NCBI GenBank assembly: GCA_023213315.1 | Contig: JAKCPI010008017.1 | Span: 94,494-158,493 of the forward strand | From: Euborellia annulipes | Lineage: Eukaryota > Arthropoda > Insecta > Dermaptera > Anisolabididae | DNA length: 64,000 nt | Direction of reading: 5' to 3' | Shown here: piece by piece, positions 1-9,751 of the stretch | Layout of the letters: the number at the start of each line of letters is the position of its first letter | How positions within the stretch are numbered: the first letter of the stretch is position 1 | Translations under genes and position numbers: made by a program | Notes under the pieces: generated by a model | The model's input: only the letters and a program-made list of their open reading frames with translations | The model's database searches: none | Told to the model about the DNA's origin: nothing

Positions 1-155
1 GACAGACCATGTCGCGAAAACCACTTTTTTGGATTCAGGAGACCTCAAAACGTGTATATCCATCAAAATCTCGACATCGAATTTTTGACATGAATCCAAT
101 ACTTTCTCTCTCTATATAAGGTATATTAGCATATATAGAGGTAAGAGAAAGTAAA
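1..155 (-). mobile_element. Element C, 5' head fragment (cut by window edge)
   Basis: Reverse-oriented 5' end of the dispersed element C. It holds the motifs CATGTCGCGAAAACCAC, TCTCGACATCGAA and the AT palindrome ending in GGTAAGAGAAAGTA, which recur in the same order at 5.5, 10.7, 13.1, 24.4 and 63.1 kb. The rest of the copy lies outside the window. Non-coding. Confidence 0.8.
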
Positions 156-191
156 AAGAACAACTATATCTAGGCCTATTATACAGTACTA

Positions 192-436
192 CAGGGGCGT
201 ATATAGAAATTTTTTTCGGGGGGGCCCGAACTCAAAAATTTTTCTGCGGAAATTTTTTTTTTAAGAAACTAAATTGTTTTTCACACGAAATTTTTTTGCG
301 GAACATTTTTTCTTTTGCGGAACCAAAGTTTTCTATCCTGCGGAAAAATTTGTTGCGCTGATGTCTGTATATCCCTATATATGTATATGTGTTTGGGAAA
401 TTTCGGGGGGGGGGGGCCCGGGCCCCCTCGGCCCTG
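192..436. mobile_element. hAT-type MITE with 8-bp TSD
   Basis: 245-bp non-coding element starting CAGGGGCGTATATAG and ending CGGCCCTG. It is flanked on both sides by the identical octamer CAGTACTA (184-191 and 437-444). An 8-bp duplication with CAGGG-type ends is the hAT signature. The interior is rich in G, C and A/T runs with 'gcggaa' words. The same family recurs at 7607-7841 and 37481-37744 in the opposite orientation. No transposase is present. Confidence 0.85.
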
Positions 437-714
437 CAGTACTATTTATATAGGATAAAGACGAATTCCCTTATAGGGTCATTAGAGATTAGGACATTCT
501 TATGTAAAATGTTTTAAAAGCATAAATTAATTTTTAAAATCTAACAGGAAGTGAAATCTGATTTCAAATTTAGTTCTCGCCATGTCTACCAAATAAAAAA
601 AAAAAAAAAAAAATTTCAATTTGCCTTTGGAATGAGGATGGACACCTATTCCCTAAGTAGGCAGAAAGATTTCCCTTACAAATTCAAGCACGCACTCGGC
701 CACGATATTAATAA

Positions 715-985
715 ATAAATGGCAGTTGGGCGACAAAGCAGTTTGCAGAAAAAGAAAAAAATCGTAGCGGTGGCGCGCGTGGGTCTCGTGCCTTCCGATT
801 CGTCCTGGTCCCCGGGGAATGTCCTTTTGTCCTCTTTGTCGGTGGCGCTTGTTTCTTCCTTCTCCTACTGATCCAGCATCGAAGAAGCTACCTCCCGGCT
901 ACGCATTGGAATTCGGCCACCGTGTTTTTGTCTCAGCTGATTTTTTGATTGCCTCCTATTCGAAAACGCGGCAATTTCTACACAC
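715..985. other. GC-richer unique island
   Basis: Repeat-free stretch of near-balanced base composition inside AT-rich DNA, with words such as GTGGCGCGCGTGGG and CCCCGGGG. No open frame with splice sites stands out. It could be a regulatory element or a non-coding exon. Flanks 445-714 and 986-1330 show only AT-rich sequence and an A-run near 594-613. Confidence 0.3.
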
Positions 986-1329
986 ACAAGCCTGAACGAA
1001 ATTAAGGAATGTCCATTTCAACGGTTTCCCCTTCCCTTCTTTTACCAATCAATTTCTGCATACAGATGCTTTCGCCCCAACCGCTTTATTTATTCTTCAA
1101 TCTATATTTGATATGGATATTAAACAAATAAGATTTCCTTTAGATGAATAAATGTTCAAGAAAAAAAAAATAATCATATTTTCATAAGTGGCAAAAAAAA
1201 TAATACATGAAAATTCCTATTTAGTTTTGAATGATGATTAATTCCTTATTATAAATTTTTTTTTTAGATTATTTATATGAACCGTTTTAAAGAGAAATTA
1301 ATTTAAATTAAAATAAGCAAGACAAAAAA

Positions 1330-1353
1330 AATATATATATATATATATATATA
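1330..1353. repeat. (AT)n microsatellite
   Basis: Uninterrupted AT dinucleotide run following an A-tract. Confidence 0.9.
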
Positions 1354-1401
1354 GGACCTATATAAACTAGAATTTCATTAGCTTTAAATTTGAAATAATT
1401 G

Positions 1402-2156
1402 CAGGGGCGCCGGAACGAATTTGGATCAAGGGGGCAAAAAATTTTTTTTAGAAAATTAAGATAATTTAATAGTATAAAACAAAAACAAATCTACTATAAA
1501 GCTTTAAAAATTTTAAATAAAATCACAATTTTAATAAAATTAAAATTTTAAAAAATAGTGATTTTATCAAAAATTTTTTTAGGCTATATTTATACGATTT
1601 GAAGGAAATAAATATTTTTAATTTTCTTCTTTTAATTCAATATAAAATGTTTTTAGAAATTGGAAATACAATAAGGTCTATATAAAACATTTTGGGAAAA
1701 AATGGATTTCTTACTCTTTTAATTTAAAAGATTTTATTTTTCGAAAGTAAAAATGTATCATTTTTAAAAATAAATGAAATAAAAGAAGACATATTGCCCC
1801 TCTGGGCAAGGGCGGATCCAGAGGTGTTTCTCGGGGGGGGGGGGGGGGTAATCTGGTGTGACTCGTCGCACAGCACACTATTTTTTTTTAATTTCGGTAA
1901 TTTAAAAGCGCATTCTGTACTTGTTTTTCAGAATATAAATACACATCAAATTTTTAAGTATTAATTTTAAAAATTTTACATTAAAAATAAACTTTTTTGC
2001 GAAAAAAGGTATTTTTTTCGAACCTCGGGGGAGGGGGGGTAATTACCCCCTTTACCCCCCCCCCCCCTTGTATCCGCCCTTGCCTCTGGGTCCCCTCCTA
2101 TAGAATGCCAGAGGGGAATATGTACCCTTGCCCCCCCCCCAGTTCCGGCGCCTATG
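1402..2156. mobile_element. hAT-type MITE (outer) hosting a second MITE
   Basis: Starts CAGGGGCGCCGGAAC and ends GTTCCGGCGCCTATG, giving inverted ends of about 15 bp. Both flanks carry the octamer AATAATTG (1394-1401 and 2157-2164). Without the inner insertion at 1807-2082 the element is about 470 bp. The interior is AT-rich and non-coding. Confidence 0.85.
1807..2082 (-). mobile_element. hAT-type MITE 'E' nested in the outer MITE
   Basis: 276 bp with ends CAAGGGCGGATCCA and GTATCCGCCCTTG, flanked by CCTCTGGG at 1799-1806 and 2083-2090 (8-bp duplication). It is the same family as 32937-33207, in opposite orientation. At 1852-1925 it contains a degraded version of the element C terminal hairpin (CTGGTGTGACTCGTCGCAC, then TTCGGTAAT and TCTGTACTTG). 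Long G and C runs near both ends could affect assembly. Confidence 0.88.
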
Positions 2157-2164
2157 AATAATTG

Positions 2165-3500
2165 TGCTATCATTAAATAAATGTCTTGTCAATAAAACTA
2201 TTAAAATTAATGATAATATTTTAAAATACAAACACTACTATTTCATACAAATAAAAGAATCTTGTAAATTATAAATCTAAACTTCCACCTACACATTGGT
2301 TTTTATTGCAATATACATAATCAATTATCTTTTTACAATATTACACTGATATATAATGATGGGAACACTATTTAAAAATACGTATACATATGTCTTTTTA
2401 AAAGGTGAAAAAGGTTAGGTTATTTTATAAGGATTAAGAAATAAATAAATTAGCATTTAGATTTCTTTGAACTGAAAAAAAAGATTTTTCTAAAAGCACA
2501 AGCTCTTGTTTTGTTTTGACATTACTTATTATTATTCAAATTTATCTAAATTGCCGTATATAAATGCTTCATTAATATTTTTCACTTTCTGATAATACAA
2601 ATAAAAGGATATTGATAGTTCTATGTGGAAATTTAAGTTCTTAAATTTCTCTAAATATTTGTGGGAAGGTGATGGGCGTGGGTATGAAGAGGGGTGAGGA
2701 ACGAGACAAACAGAAACTTGATTATCCGGATTAATTAAGATTAAGAGTTCACAGGATAATTAACAAAGTCGGATAATCAAAAAATGGAATAATAGATTAA
2801 AAAAAGGAAATTTGTAAAAAAAATAAAACTTTTTAAAACAAAAAGTTGGGCTCTTCGTGTTTTTATAGATTACTGGACTAGGACAATCGAGATTCTGCTA
2901 TTTGCTTACCTCTTAATTCTTTAAACTGACGCCGCCCAATACTACTTTGTGCATTTAAGTTATCGATAAAATTCATTTGAAGTAATTGACTCTCAATTAA
3001 CTTAAATTGCTATAAACTGCTAATACTTTTTCTACAAGTTTAAATAAAATTTTAAATAATTTATCATTTACGTTTTATTATAAAAGATGGCAATTAAATC
3101 CGAAAGAACAAAAATAATTTTTTATTATAAATGAATTTATAATAATTTGAGAAGCAAATCTGATTCATTTCGTAACAGGACATTGAATATTTATGGGCCG
3201 TTAGAGAAAAAAAAAATAGATCAATTTTAATATGAGAGTTGGAGGATTGGTGGTTACTAAAACCCAAATTATAATAAAAGAAGATTTTGAATAACAGAAA
3301 TATTTTGAAGCCTTGGAGATACGGTTGGGACTATAATCGTTGGTGATGGAGCATCTTATGTAATAGGGGTTGATTTTTCAATCAATTTAAATTTATTACT
3401 ATTAATCCTTTTTTTTTGCGCCTGCGCCATAGACTTCTTCTTGGCTCATGTCGTAGCGGTCAAGATTTCGCATTTTGTCGTATATATACGACTAGTCGAA
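2165..3500. other. AT-rich DNA with a short inverted repeat
   Basis: No gene seen. The 11-bp inverted repeat TTGATTATCCG (2718-2728) / CGGATAATCAA (2770-2780) resembles the core of the pogo-like repeats at 35.1 kb and may be a remnant. Confidence 0.4.
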
Positions 3501-3502
3501 CA

Positions 3503-3567
3503 CCCTCGGCGGGCTTTCGCCTGCCAGGGGGCTGCGCCCCTGGACCTGCTCGCCTTCGGCGAGCAAG
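3503..3567 (+). repeat. GC-rich multi-hairpin repeat, family I, copy 1
   Basis: Three short hairpins in a row: GGCGGGCTTTCGCCTGCC, CAGGGGGCTGCGCCCCTG and GCTCGCCTTCGGCGAGC. Related strings occur at 51609-51685 and 61066-61114. The base composition contrasts sharply with the surroundings. Function unknown. Confidence 0.7.
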
Positions 3568-3570
3568 TTT

Positions 3571-4095
3571 ATTCCCGATTTGGGATATTTCTTGTTGCAA
3601 TGCAAGTGTTAAGATGTTAAGGAAGTATCTTATATTCAAGCGACACATGAAACCACTTTGACCGATTGGGCACAGCACAAAAGGGTGTGTTTATGACTGT
3701 TTAAAGGGTCAGTCACCTGAGTCCTCTCTTCGCTTTTCAACTGCTGCGTAGCCCCCATCCCCAGCCCAAAGTCAGGTAGGAAGCTGGTTCACACAGCACA
3801 AGGGACGCTCTCTAATTTCTAGCCAACTTGTTGATTTTGTGTTCCCATATTGAAGAAATTTGATTATAATTAATTTTACAAAATATTTAAGAGATTCAAT
3901 TTATTACTACGTTACTCCCTGGTCCATGTACTATATGTGTATAATTTCAAATAGATTCATTGAAAATTGTGGATTTCTATAGAACATATAATACATATTT
4001 AATACATACATACATTTTTCCCATTTATTTTTATATATAGATAGATATAGATATATCTACTACAAATATTAAAAAGGATTAGAAGAAGTATTATG
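3571..4095. other. No recognisable feature
   Basis: Unique AT-rich DNA. A C-rich patch at about 3745-3775 and short tata/gata runs near 4033-4063 are all that stands out. Confidence 0.4.
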
Positions 4096-4105
4096 TGCAA
4101 ACAAT

Positions 4106-4306
4106 GATCTCGGGGCTTGGTGTAGGGGTTGGCGTGCTAACCTCGTATACCAAAAGTCGCGGGTTCGGACCCCAGGTAGTCCGATGATTTTATTTAAGCC
4201 ATTTGGATAGCAAATCTTCAAAGTCTTATATGGCCTGAGTTTCCGAAAAGACTGTGTGAATGTGTGTGTGAGTGTGAGTGCGAATGAGTGTAAAAAGAAA
4301 AAAATA
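4106..4306 (+). mobile_element. SINE-A with 10-bp TSD
   Basis: tRNA-derived head with A-box-like GGCTTGGTGTAGGGG and B-box GGGTTCGGACCCC. The junction TCCGATGATTTTATTTAAGC follows, then the tail ATATGGCCTGAGTTTCCGAA and a (TG)n/A-rich end. It is flanked by TGCAAACAAT (4096-4105 and 4307-4316). The middle segment present in longer copies is missing here. Confidence 0.88.
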
Positions 4307-4356
4307 TGCAAACAATACTTGTTATAATTATATGTAGGCTATATTTCCATTTTTAG

Positions 4357-4580
4357 AGGCGATTAGCCGAGGGGATAAAGCAGTTAAGCTTATAATCCTA
4401 ATTTGAAGACAACTCGAGTTCAAATCCAACTCATGGCAATAAATTATCCAACTCTATTTGAGATGCCTCTTCCTGAGGAAGGAAACGGGAACCCACCTCA
4501 GTATCATTCCCATGAAAGTTACTTTTCAGAGTAACCACAACGTGTCAGGGCTGACACTAACGACTGAGAGAGAGAGAGAT
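4357..4580 (+). mobile_element. SINE-3 (tRNA-derived), longest copy
   Basis: Head with A-box-like GATTAGCCGAGGGGATAAAG and B-box GAGTTCAAATCC. A body including CTTCCTGAGGAAGGAAACGG and AACCACAACGTGTCAGGG follows, with a (GA)n end. Matching copies lie at 28573-28708 (plus) and 13550-13650 (minus). The head differs from SINE-A and SINE-B. Confidence 0.8.
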
Positions 4581-4581
4581 T

Positions 4582-5500
4582 TCCATTTTAATAATAACTA
4601 ACGCCGAACATGTAATAACAAATTCACGATTGATAATGGAACAATAAATTTGTTAAACATATGGATGCTATTTTTGTAGCTCCTGATTTAGTTCCTTCTA
4701 CAGACAATTACAACCAGACCCAGCAATTTTGGAGGGGAGAGCAATGGAGGTAATAATGATTTAGTTCCGGATTCAAATTAGCATTATTACTTTTGCATGA
4801 TTATATTGATAATATTCTGCTCAAAAGGAGACCCCCGGACCCCTTTGCCCCCCTCCACTGGGATCGCTAGCAATTATAATCATTTGCATGGTCTAAATGC
4901 ATTCAAATAAAAAAAAGTATTAAAAAAAAAAACAACTAATAATTATAATTAATACTAGCCTATCGCTGTCTAAATGCATCTTTTTTTATCTCTCTAATTT
5001 TTTACAATTTTTTTAATTCTTATTTATTTCGGCCCTGGCATTATTATGACAAAAAAGAAACTAGATCAAAAAATAGAAGAAAAGAATGTAAGATGAATGT
5101 AAATTCCTTGCCTACCCACGCACTGTGTCCCCGAGCTATTGTAATAAAATATAACCTAGGTGAGGTCAAGCTACTATTATTTTAAAACCCATCTTCTTTA
5201 CCCTCAGGTCTTTTCTTATATCACTGCTACACCACTTTTCGTGTCGAGTGCTCTTATATAGGGCTTGGGCCCTCTCTCTAAACATAGTGATTTGAACAAG
5301 TCGTGTCTTTGCGTTAGGGTTAGAGTACCCGAGGGGCACCCTATAATTTGTGAATTAAGAAAAATTGTCTTCAAAAGACAGGTACTCAATTGCCTTTTTT
5401 ATTTTTTTTACTGACCACACCATAATTTCGTAAATAGAAGGGGAGTTTATTCATTTTATTTTATAATTCTCGAAAAATTATTTTATTTACCTACATTTAA
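4582..5500. other. No gene; AT-rich DNA with a C-rich patch
   Basis: 4720-4870 has a G-rich left side and a CCCCCGGACCCCTTTGCCC right side, which may be a worn MITE. No target duplication is seen. The rest is unique AT-rich DNA. Confidence 0.35.
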
Positions 5501-5508
5501 ATTTACCA

Positions 5509-5531
5509 CGGCCAAGTCTCAAATGTATACA
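5509..5531. repeat. 23-bp exact repeat shared with 52074-52096
   Basis: The string beginning CACGGCCAAGTCTCAAATG is identical at both places. Here it abuts the start of element C, and at 52 kb it stands alone. Confidence 0.6.
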
Positions 5532-5944
5532 TATATATATAGAGAGAGAAAGTGTTGGGTTCATGTCAAAAATTCGATGTCGAGATTTTGATGGATCTTC
5601 ACGTTTTGAGGTCCCCTGAATCCAAAAAAGTAGCTTTTGCGACATGGACTGTCTGTCTGTCTGTGTCTGTTCAATTATAGGTTGAAATTTTATATATAAG
5701 TTAAACACCCCCCGGGAGCGTGAAAATAAGCTTTTAATCAAAATCGCCCAAAGAGTACCAGGTACAAGTACTTTACTACCATAGTACTAGCTAGTACTTT
5801 ACTGATGTACTTTTTCAGTTTTTTTTTCGATTTTCTCAAAATTCGCTCCAACGATTTTTTTTAAATTCATAAATCAATTATTTTTTAGGTGCTCTTTAAA
5901 ATGTATTCTCATTTTGTCATTGAAACCTTCTGAAGACCACTTTA

Positions 5945-5949
<5 letters not shown>

Positions 5950-5980
<31 letters not shown>

Positions 5981-6228
5981 ATTCACACTTTTTTCTCATT
6001 CACACTCACATTCACACACACATTCATACAGTCTTTTCGGCAACTTAGGCCATATAAGACTTTGACGATAACCGTTGTAGAGAATATATCTATTGTGGGG
6101 TCAGGCATTTCTATTTAAGCCATCTGGTATCCAAATGGCTTAAATAAAATCATCGGACTGCCTGGGTCCGAACCCGCGACGTTTGGTATAGGAGGTAGGC
6201 GTGCTACCTACTACGCCAAACCCGGGGG
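5950..6228 (-). mobile_element. SINE-A inserted in element C, 13-bp TSD
   Basis: Minus-oriented full SINE-A: T-run at the left, then the tail with TCTTTTCGGCAACTTAGGCC, then the tRNA head with B-box complement GGGTCCGAACCC on the right. The element C string CCACTTTACTCTT is duplicated at 5937-5949 and 6229-6241, so this is a retrotransposition event later than the C copy. Confidence 0.93.
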
Positions 6229-6269
6229 CCACTTTACTCTTGTACTCCATAGAAAAAATAGGAGAATTA

Positions 6270-6283
6270 GTTGCCATGGTAAC
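6270..6283. promoter_or_regulatory. X-box-like (RFX) palindrome in element C
   Basis: GTTGCCATGGTAAC fits the RFX factor consensus GTNRCC-N(0-3)-RGYAAC exactly. The same 14-mer or its complement is intact at 12776-12789, 33559-33572, 38657-38670 and 44769-44782. It is one base off at 11459-11472 and more degraded at 9434 and 63320. Whether a factor binds here is inference. Confidence 0.6.
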
Positions 6284-6376
6284 AAAATATAAATATTTTC
6301 CCATACTTATAAATTTTACATCTGAATTCAAATGTTCCGGACTATCGGAAACTAAATACACGTCGACACAAAAGAT

Positions 6377-6455
6377 CTGGTGTGACAAGCACAGAACACA
6401 GCTTTCGATTGCCGAAGGTAAGAGAAAGTTGTGTGCTGTGCGCCAGTCACACCAG
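6377..6455. repeat. Terminal hairpin of element C
   Basis: Inverted arms of about 33 bp running from CTGGTGTGACAAGCACAGAA to its complement TGTGTGCTGTGCGCCAGTCA, with the loop region GATTGCCGAAGGTAAGA. The inner part GGTAAGAGAAAGT is the inverse of the element's own 5' end ACTTTCTCTTACC. Confidence 0.88.
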
Positions 6456-6462
6456 ATTTTTT

Positions 6463-6860
6463 TTGCTTGAATTAAACCTTAAAATTATGTAGCTCATTTA
6501 AATTCAATTTTCAAGTGCTTAAAATTATTGACATTTTTTTTTCTTCTTAATTCTTTAATTGACCTGTATTATATTCCTACTCAGAATTAAGTAAATAAAG
6601 ACTTTGAGACCGGGTGTCCCGCAGGCAACTAACAGTTCGTTAATTCCAATCTCTCTCTGATCATTTGCAAAACGACTATCACTTGAGGATTCTTGACTTG
6701 AAATGCCTTTAGGATGATATATATCTTAGTTAATCATAATTTAATAATATGAAAAAATAATTTGGAAAAAAATATCTTTAACCTAATAAGGAAAATTAAC
6801 TTCATTTTTAAAAGAAATATAAATTTCTCTTTAATAAGGTGTAAGAGAACGAATTTTAGC
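6463..6860. other. No recognisable feature
   Basis: AT-rich unique DNA with a short GC-richer patch GACCGGGTGTCCCGCAGGC at about 6608-6626. Confidence 0.4.
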
Positions 6861-7102
6861 CCATGGGCTTGGTGTAGTTGGTAGCGCACCTACCTTGTAT
6901 GTCGGGGGTTCGGATCCCAGGCAGTCCGATGATTTTATTTAAGCCATTTGAATACCAAATGGCTTAAATAAGAATGCCTGGACCCCTATATATATATTCA
7001 TAATAAAGTTATCGTATAAAGTCTGAGTTGCCGAAAAGACTGTATGTATGTGTGTGTGGATGTGAGTGTGAATGGGAAAAAAATGTGAGTGTTAAAAAAA
7101 AA
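6861..7102 (+). mobile_element. SINE-A copy
   Basis: Head GGGCTTGGTGTAGTTGGTAG with B-box-like GGGTTCGGATCCC, middle AATGCCTGGACCCC and tail GAGTTGCCGAAAAGACTGT, ending in GTGAGTG and A-rich sequence. Target duplication not clear. Confidence 0.85.
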
Positions 7103-7209
7103 TGTTTCTTTAGTTTTAGTTGTCTCTAACTGTGTCTCGATAATATTTCAACATTTTGATTAAATAGCTTGGAGTATTTTACGTTTACAATGTAAATTTT
7201 AATATAAGC

Positions 7210-7470
7210 CCTCGGGGCTTGGTGTAGTTGGTAGCGTGCCTACCTTCTATACCGAACGTCGCGGGTTCGGACCCCAGGCAGTCAGATGATTTTATTTAAG
7301 GCATTTGGCTTAAAAAGAAATGCCTGGACCACCAATAGATTAAACATACGTGTATCGTTAAAAGTCTTAAATGGCCTAAGTTGCCCAAAAGACTGTGTAA
7401 ATAAGCGAGTGAATGTGAGTGTGAATGAGAAAAAAGTGTGAATGTTTTTATTTAAAAAAAAAAATAAATA
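7210..7470 (+). mobile_element. SINE-A copy
   Basis: Full head (CTCGGGGCTTGGTGTAGTTG, GGGTTCGGACCCC), middle and tail, ending in an A-rich stretch. Short duplication AATATAA at 7201-7207 and 7474-7480. Confidence 0.85.
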
Positions 7471-7547
7471 AATAATATAACATAGGCTATCTGTTGAGTA
7501 GGATTCGGGCATTATTATGCAATATTCCCATAATATGGCATAAGATG

Positions 7548-7889
7548 CAGGGCCGACTTTACGTTTAAGCACATGATGCGTGGCATCGGGGCGCTTCCTT
7601 ATAAGGTCACCATAATATACGCAAAAAAAAAATTAAAAATTTTTAAAGGCGGCAAAAATTTCGTGTCTCTAAAAAAAAGGTAAAATAATTTTCACGGCCT
7701 GGAGAAAAATGTTCCGCGGGGCGGAAAACTTAGGTTTCGCGAAAGCAAAAAATTTTGTTTCTTTAAAAAAAAATTTTCCTCAGAAAAATTTTTGAGTTCA
7801 GGCCTCCCCCCTCCCGAAAAAATTTCTATATATGCCCCTGGTTATAAGGCGTCAATTACTGTTCTGTCAAAATCCTAGAGTCGGCCCTG
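7548..7889. mobile_element. hAT-like element containing a second one
   Basis: Outer ends are CAGGGCCGACTTTACG and AGAGTCGGCCCTG. Flanking octamers ATAAGATG (7540-7547) and ATATTATG (7890-7897) match at 6 of 8 positions. The inner element is annotated separately. Confidence 0.65.
7607..7841 (-). mobile_element. hAT-type MITE, family of 192-436, nested
   Basis: Right part reads TTTCTATATATGCCCCTG, the complement of the 192-436 left end. TTATAAGG is present on both sides (7599-7606 and 7842-7849). The left terminus is worn and lacks a clear CAGGG end. Confidence 0.65.
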
Positions 7890-8180
7890 ATATTATGTCT
7901 TAATAAATATTTACTTTTACCAGAAAACCAAACCAAGATCCTTTTGTCACAGGGGTGGGTCTTATTTTTTATTTAATATTATAAATTACAATTCGATAAA
8001 ATATTTTCATGTTGAAATTTTTTTTTCTAATCACCATTTCTTTTAAAGATATGTAAAACATTTATTTAAATAATTATTTTCACACTAAATGCACTAATGA
8101 ATATTAATGTTTTTTTGTGGCGGAGACAGTGAAAATAACAGCCAGTGTATAATATTAAATGTGAGGTGGGTAAATATAGG
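7890..8180. other. No recognisable feature
   Basis: AT-rich unique DNA. Confidence 0.4.
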
Positions 8181-8199
8181 TGTTCCTTAGAGGTATTTC

Positions 8200-8400
8200 A
8201 AAGTGAGATGCTTCGCTTCGCGTCTATTTCGATCTTCGACGACGTAGAAAAATTGACGCCTACGCCGCGATGGCCGCCGCCCCAGCTGCTGCTCCTGTTT
8301 GTCCCTCGGGAACTTGGAATCAAATCTGCCGTGCGATTCGGGAAGCGGGTGGATGGCTAGATCAAAGCGTTGGCCTCCGTACAGGACAGGTAGCTTAGAA
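8200..8400 (+). other. GC-rich island with a possible short coding start
   Basis: Balanced-composition island rich in CpG (TTCGCTTCGCGTC, ACGCCTACGCCGCGATGG). An ATG at 8270 in good context opens 42 codons, beginning MAAAPAAAPVCPSGTWNQIC and ending at a TAG at 8396. A weak donor CAG|GTAGCT lies just before the stop. I do not recognise the peptide. A CpG-rich promoter or first exon is possible, but a chance open frame in GC-rich DNA is equally possible. Confidence 0.3.
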
Positions 8401-8420
8401 AAAAAATAAAAAGGAAAAAA

Positions 8421-9040
8421 AAATCTCACATGGGAAAAAGTCGCGTCTCTAGGAACTCTGAAGCGTGAAGTCAAAATAACGCCCCCCACTCCACCACCCC
8501 CGCATTCTCTCAAAATAATTATGTCATTTGATTTATTTATAACAACACACAAAAAAAAGCTTTTTTTTTTAAATCTTGACTTGAATTGATTAAATGAAGC
8601 ATTGTTTGTTGTCTCTTGATTTATTTAATTAATTATCTAGAGATCAATTCAAAATCTTAAAAAACATTTTTTTCACTTGAGAAACAATTTTTTTTTTTCT
8701 TTGTTGTTTTTGATTTTTTTTTTTAGTATTAGTTCTCGAGGAAAACATTACGTTGGCGTCTTAATGTGTCAGAATGATATAAATAATACTATCAAAAAAT
8801 TTAAATTTCAAAGTTTAAAAATTATTCAAATATATATTTTTTATTATTTCGCTCCTAATTTTGTACATAGACTTAATTTCATTGTTTTTTACTTTATCTT
8901 ATTAGAGTATATTCTATTTATTTATTCACACTTATTTATACATCTTTACTACATATATATTTATACAAAAAAAAAAAAAAGTACAGGGAAAATGGTCTTC
9001 GGCTAAGTACCTTTAGGATAATAAAATAAAAAAAAAAAAA
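8421..9040. other. AT-rich DNA, no gene
   Basis: Homopolymer-rich sequence; the open frame across it is an effect of T-rich composition. A C-rich patch CGCCCCCCACTCCACCACCC lies near 8480-8500. Confidence 0.4.
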
Positions 9041-9042
9041 AA

Positions 9043-9636
9043 TACTTTATCTTACCTATATAAAGAGAAGAAATATTGGAATCATGTCAAATACACGTTT
9101 TGAGGTCTCCTGATTTCAAAAAAGTGGTACCCCAAAATGACCTGTTTCTGTGTCTGACTGAACAAAATATCTCAAGGACAAAAAGGGCTAGGAGGTTGAA
9201 ATTTGATATTTAAATTAGATGCTCACCTGGTACGTAACACTAATAAAAAAAAATCGGCTACAGAGAACTAGTACTTTACTAATATACTTTTTCAGTTATT
9301 TTCCATTTTCTAAAAATTCGCTCTAACGATTTTTATAAATCAATTATTTTTTAGATGTTCTTTTAAACGTATATTCTCATTTTGTTTGAAGCACACTTTA
9401 CTCTTGTATTTCATATGAAAGATAGGAGAAATGGCTGCCATGTTAAAAAAATATAAACATTTTTCTATGTTTATAAATTTTACATCTTGAATTATAATGT
9501 ACCTTACTGTCAGAAACTAAACATGTGTCAATACAAAAAATCTGGTGGGTCAAGCTCAGAACACAATTTTTAATTACCGAAGATAAGAGATATTTGTGTG
9601 CTGTGCGACAATCATTCCATATTTTTGTTTTTCTAT
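9043..9636 (+). mobile_element. Element C, worn copy
   Basis: Carries the 5' palindrome remnant, the ACACGTTTTGAGGTCTCC block, the CTAGTACTTTAC block, a degraded X-box (GCTGCCATGTTAA, 9434-9446) and a degraded terminal hairpin. Confidence 0.8.
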
Positions 9637-9751
9637 TTTCTAATAATTCATATTCTTTCTAATTGAAATAATTTGGATCTTTGCCAATTATATATTAGTA
9701 AAAGATTCCGTCCCCACCCCCACTCTCGGAGGCTTTAGCCCAAAGGTGGCA

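Larger units (their letters stand above)
5528..6462 (+). mobile_element. Element C, near-complete copy, split by SINE-A
   Basis: Reference copy. The order is an AT palindrome with GAGAGAAAG, GATGTCGAGATTTTGATGG, a CTGTCTGTCTGTGT patch, AGAGTACCAGGTACAAGTAC, TTCGATTTTCTCAAAATTCG, then GTTGCCATGGTAAC (6270-6283), and finally a 79-bp hairpin (6377-6455) followed by Ts. A SINE-A sits inside at 5950-6228. No open reading frame spans it. Length without the SINE is about 650 bp here, because parts of the middle are short. Confidence 0.85.

Noticed and set aside
3503..3567. Bacterial contamination
   Set aside because: The GC-rich hairpin string is bacteria-like, but it recurs three times within eukaryotic repeats and AT-rich DNA, so it is part of this genome.
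5528..6462. Element C as a Helitron
   Set aside because: A 3' hairpin is present, but there is no CTRR end or 5' TC, and the hairpin is far longer than usual.
8187..8552. 121-codon minus-strand open frame
   Set aside because: It spans the CpG island and an AT-rich flank with Phe/Arg-rich composition, has no splice or motif support, and looks like an antisense shadow of GC-rich sequence.
8677..9006. 109-codon plus-strand open frame
   Set aside because: Phe/Ile/Tyr/Lys composition is what T- and A-rich DNA gives by chance; no splice context.
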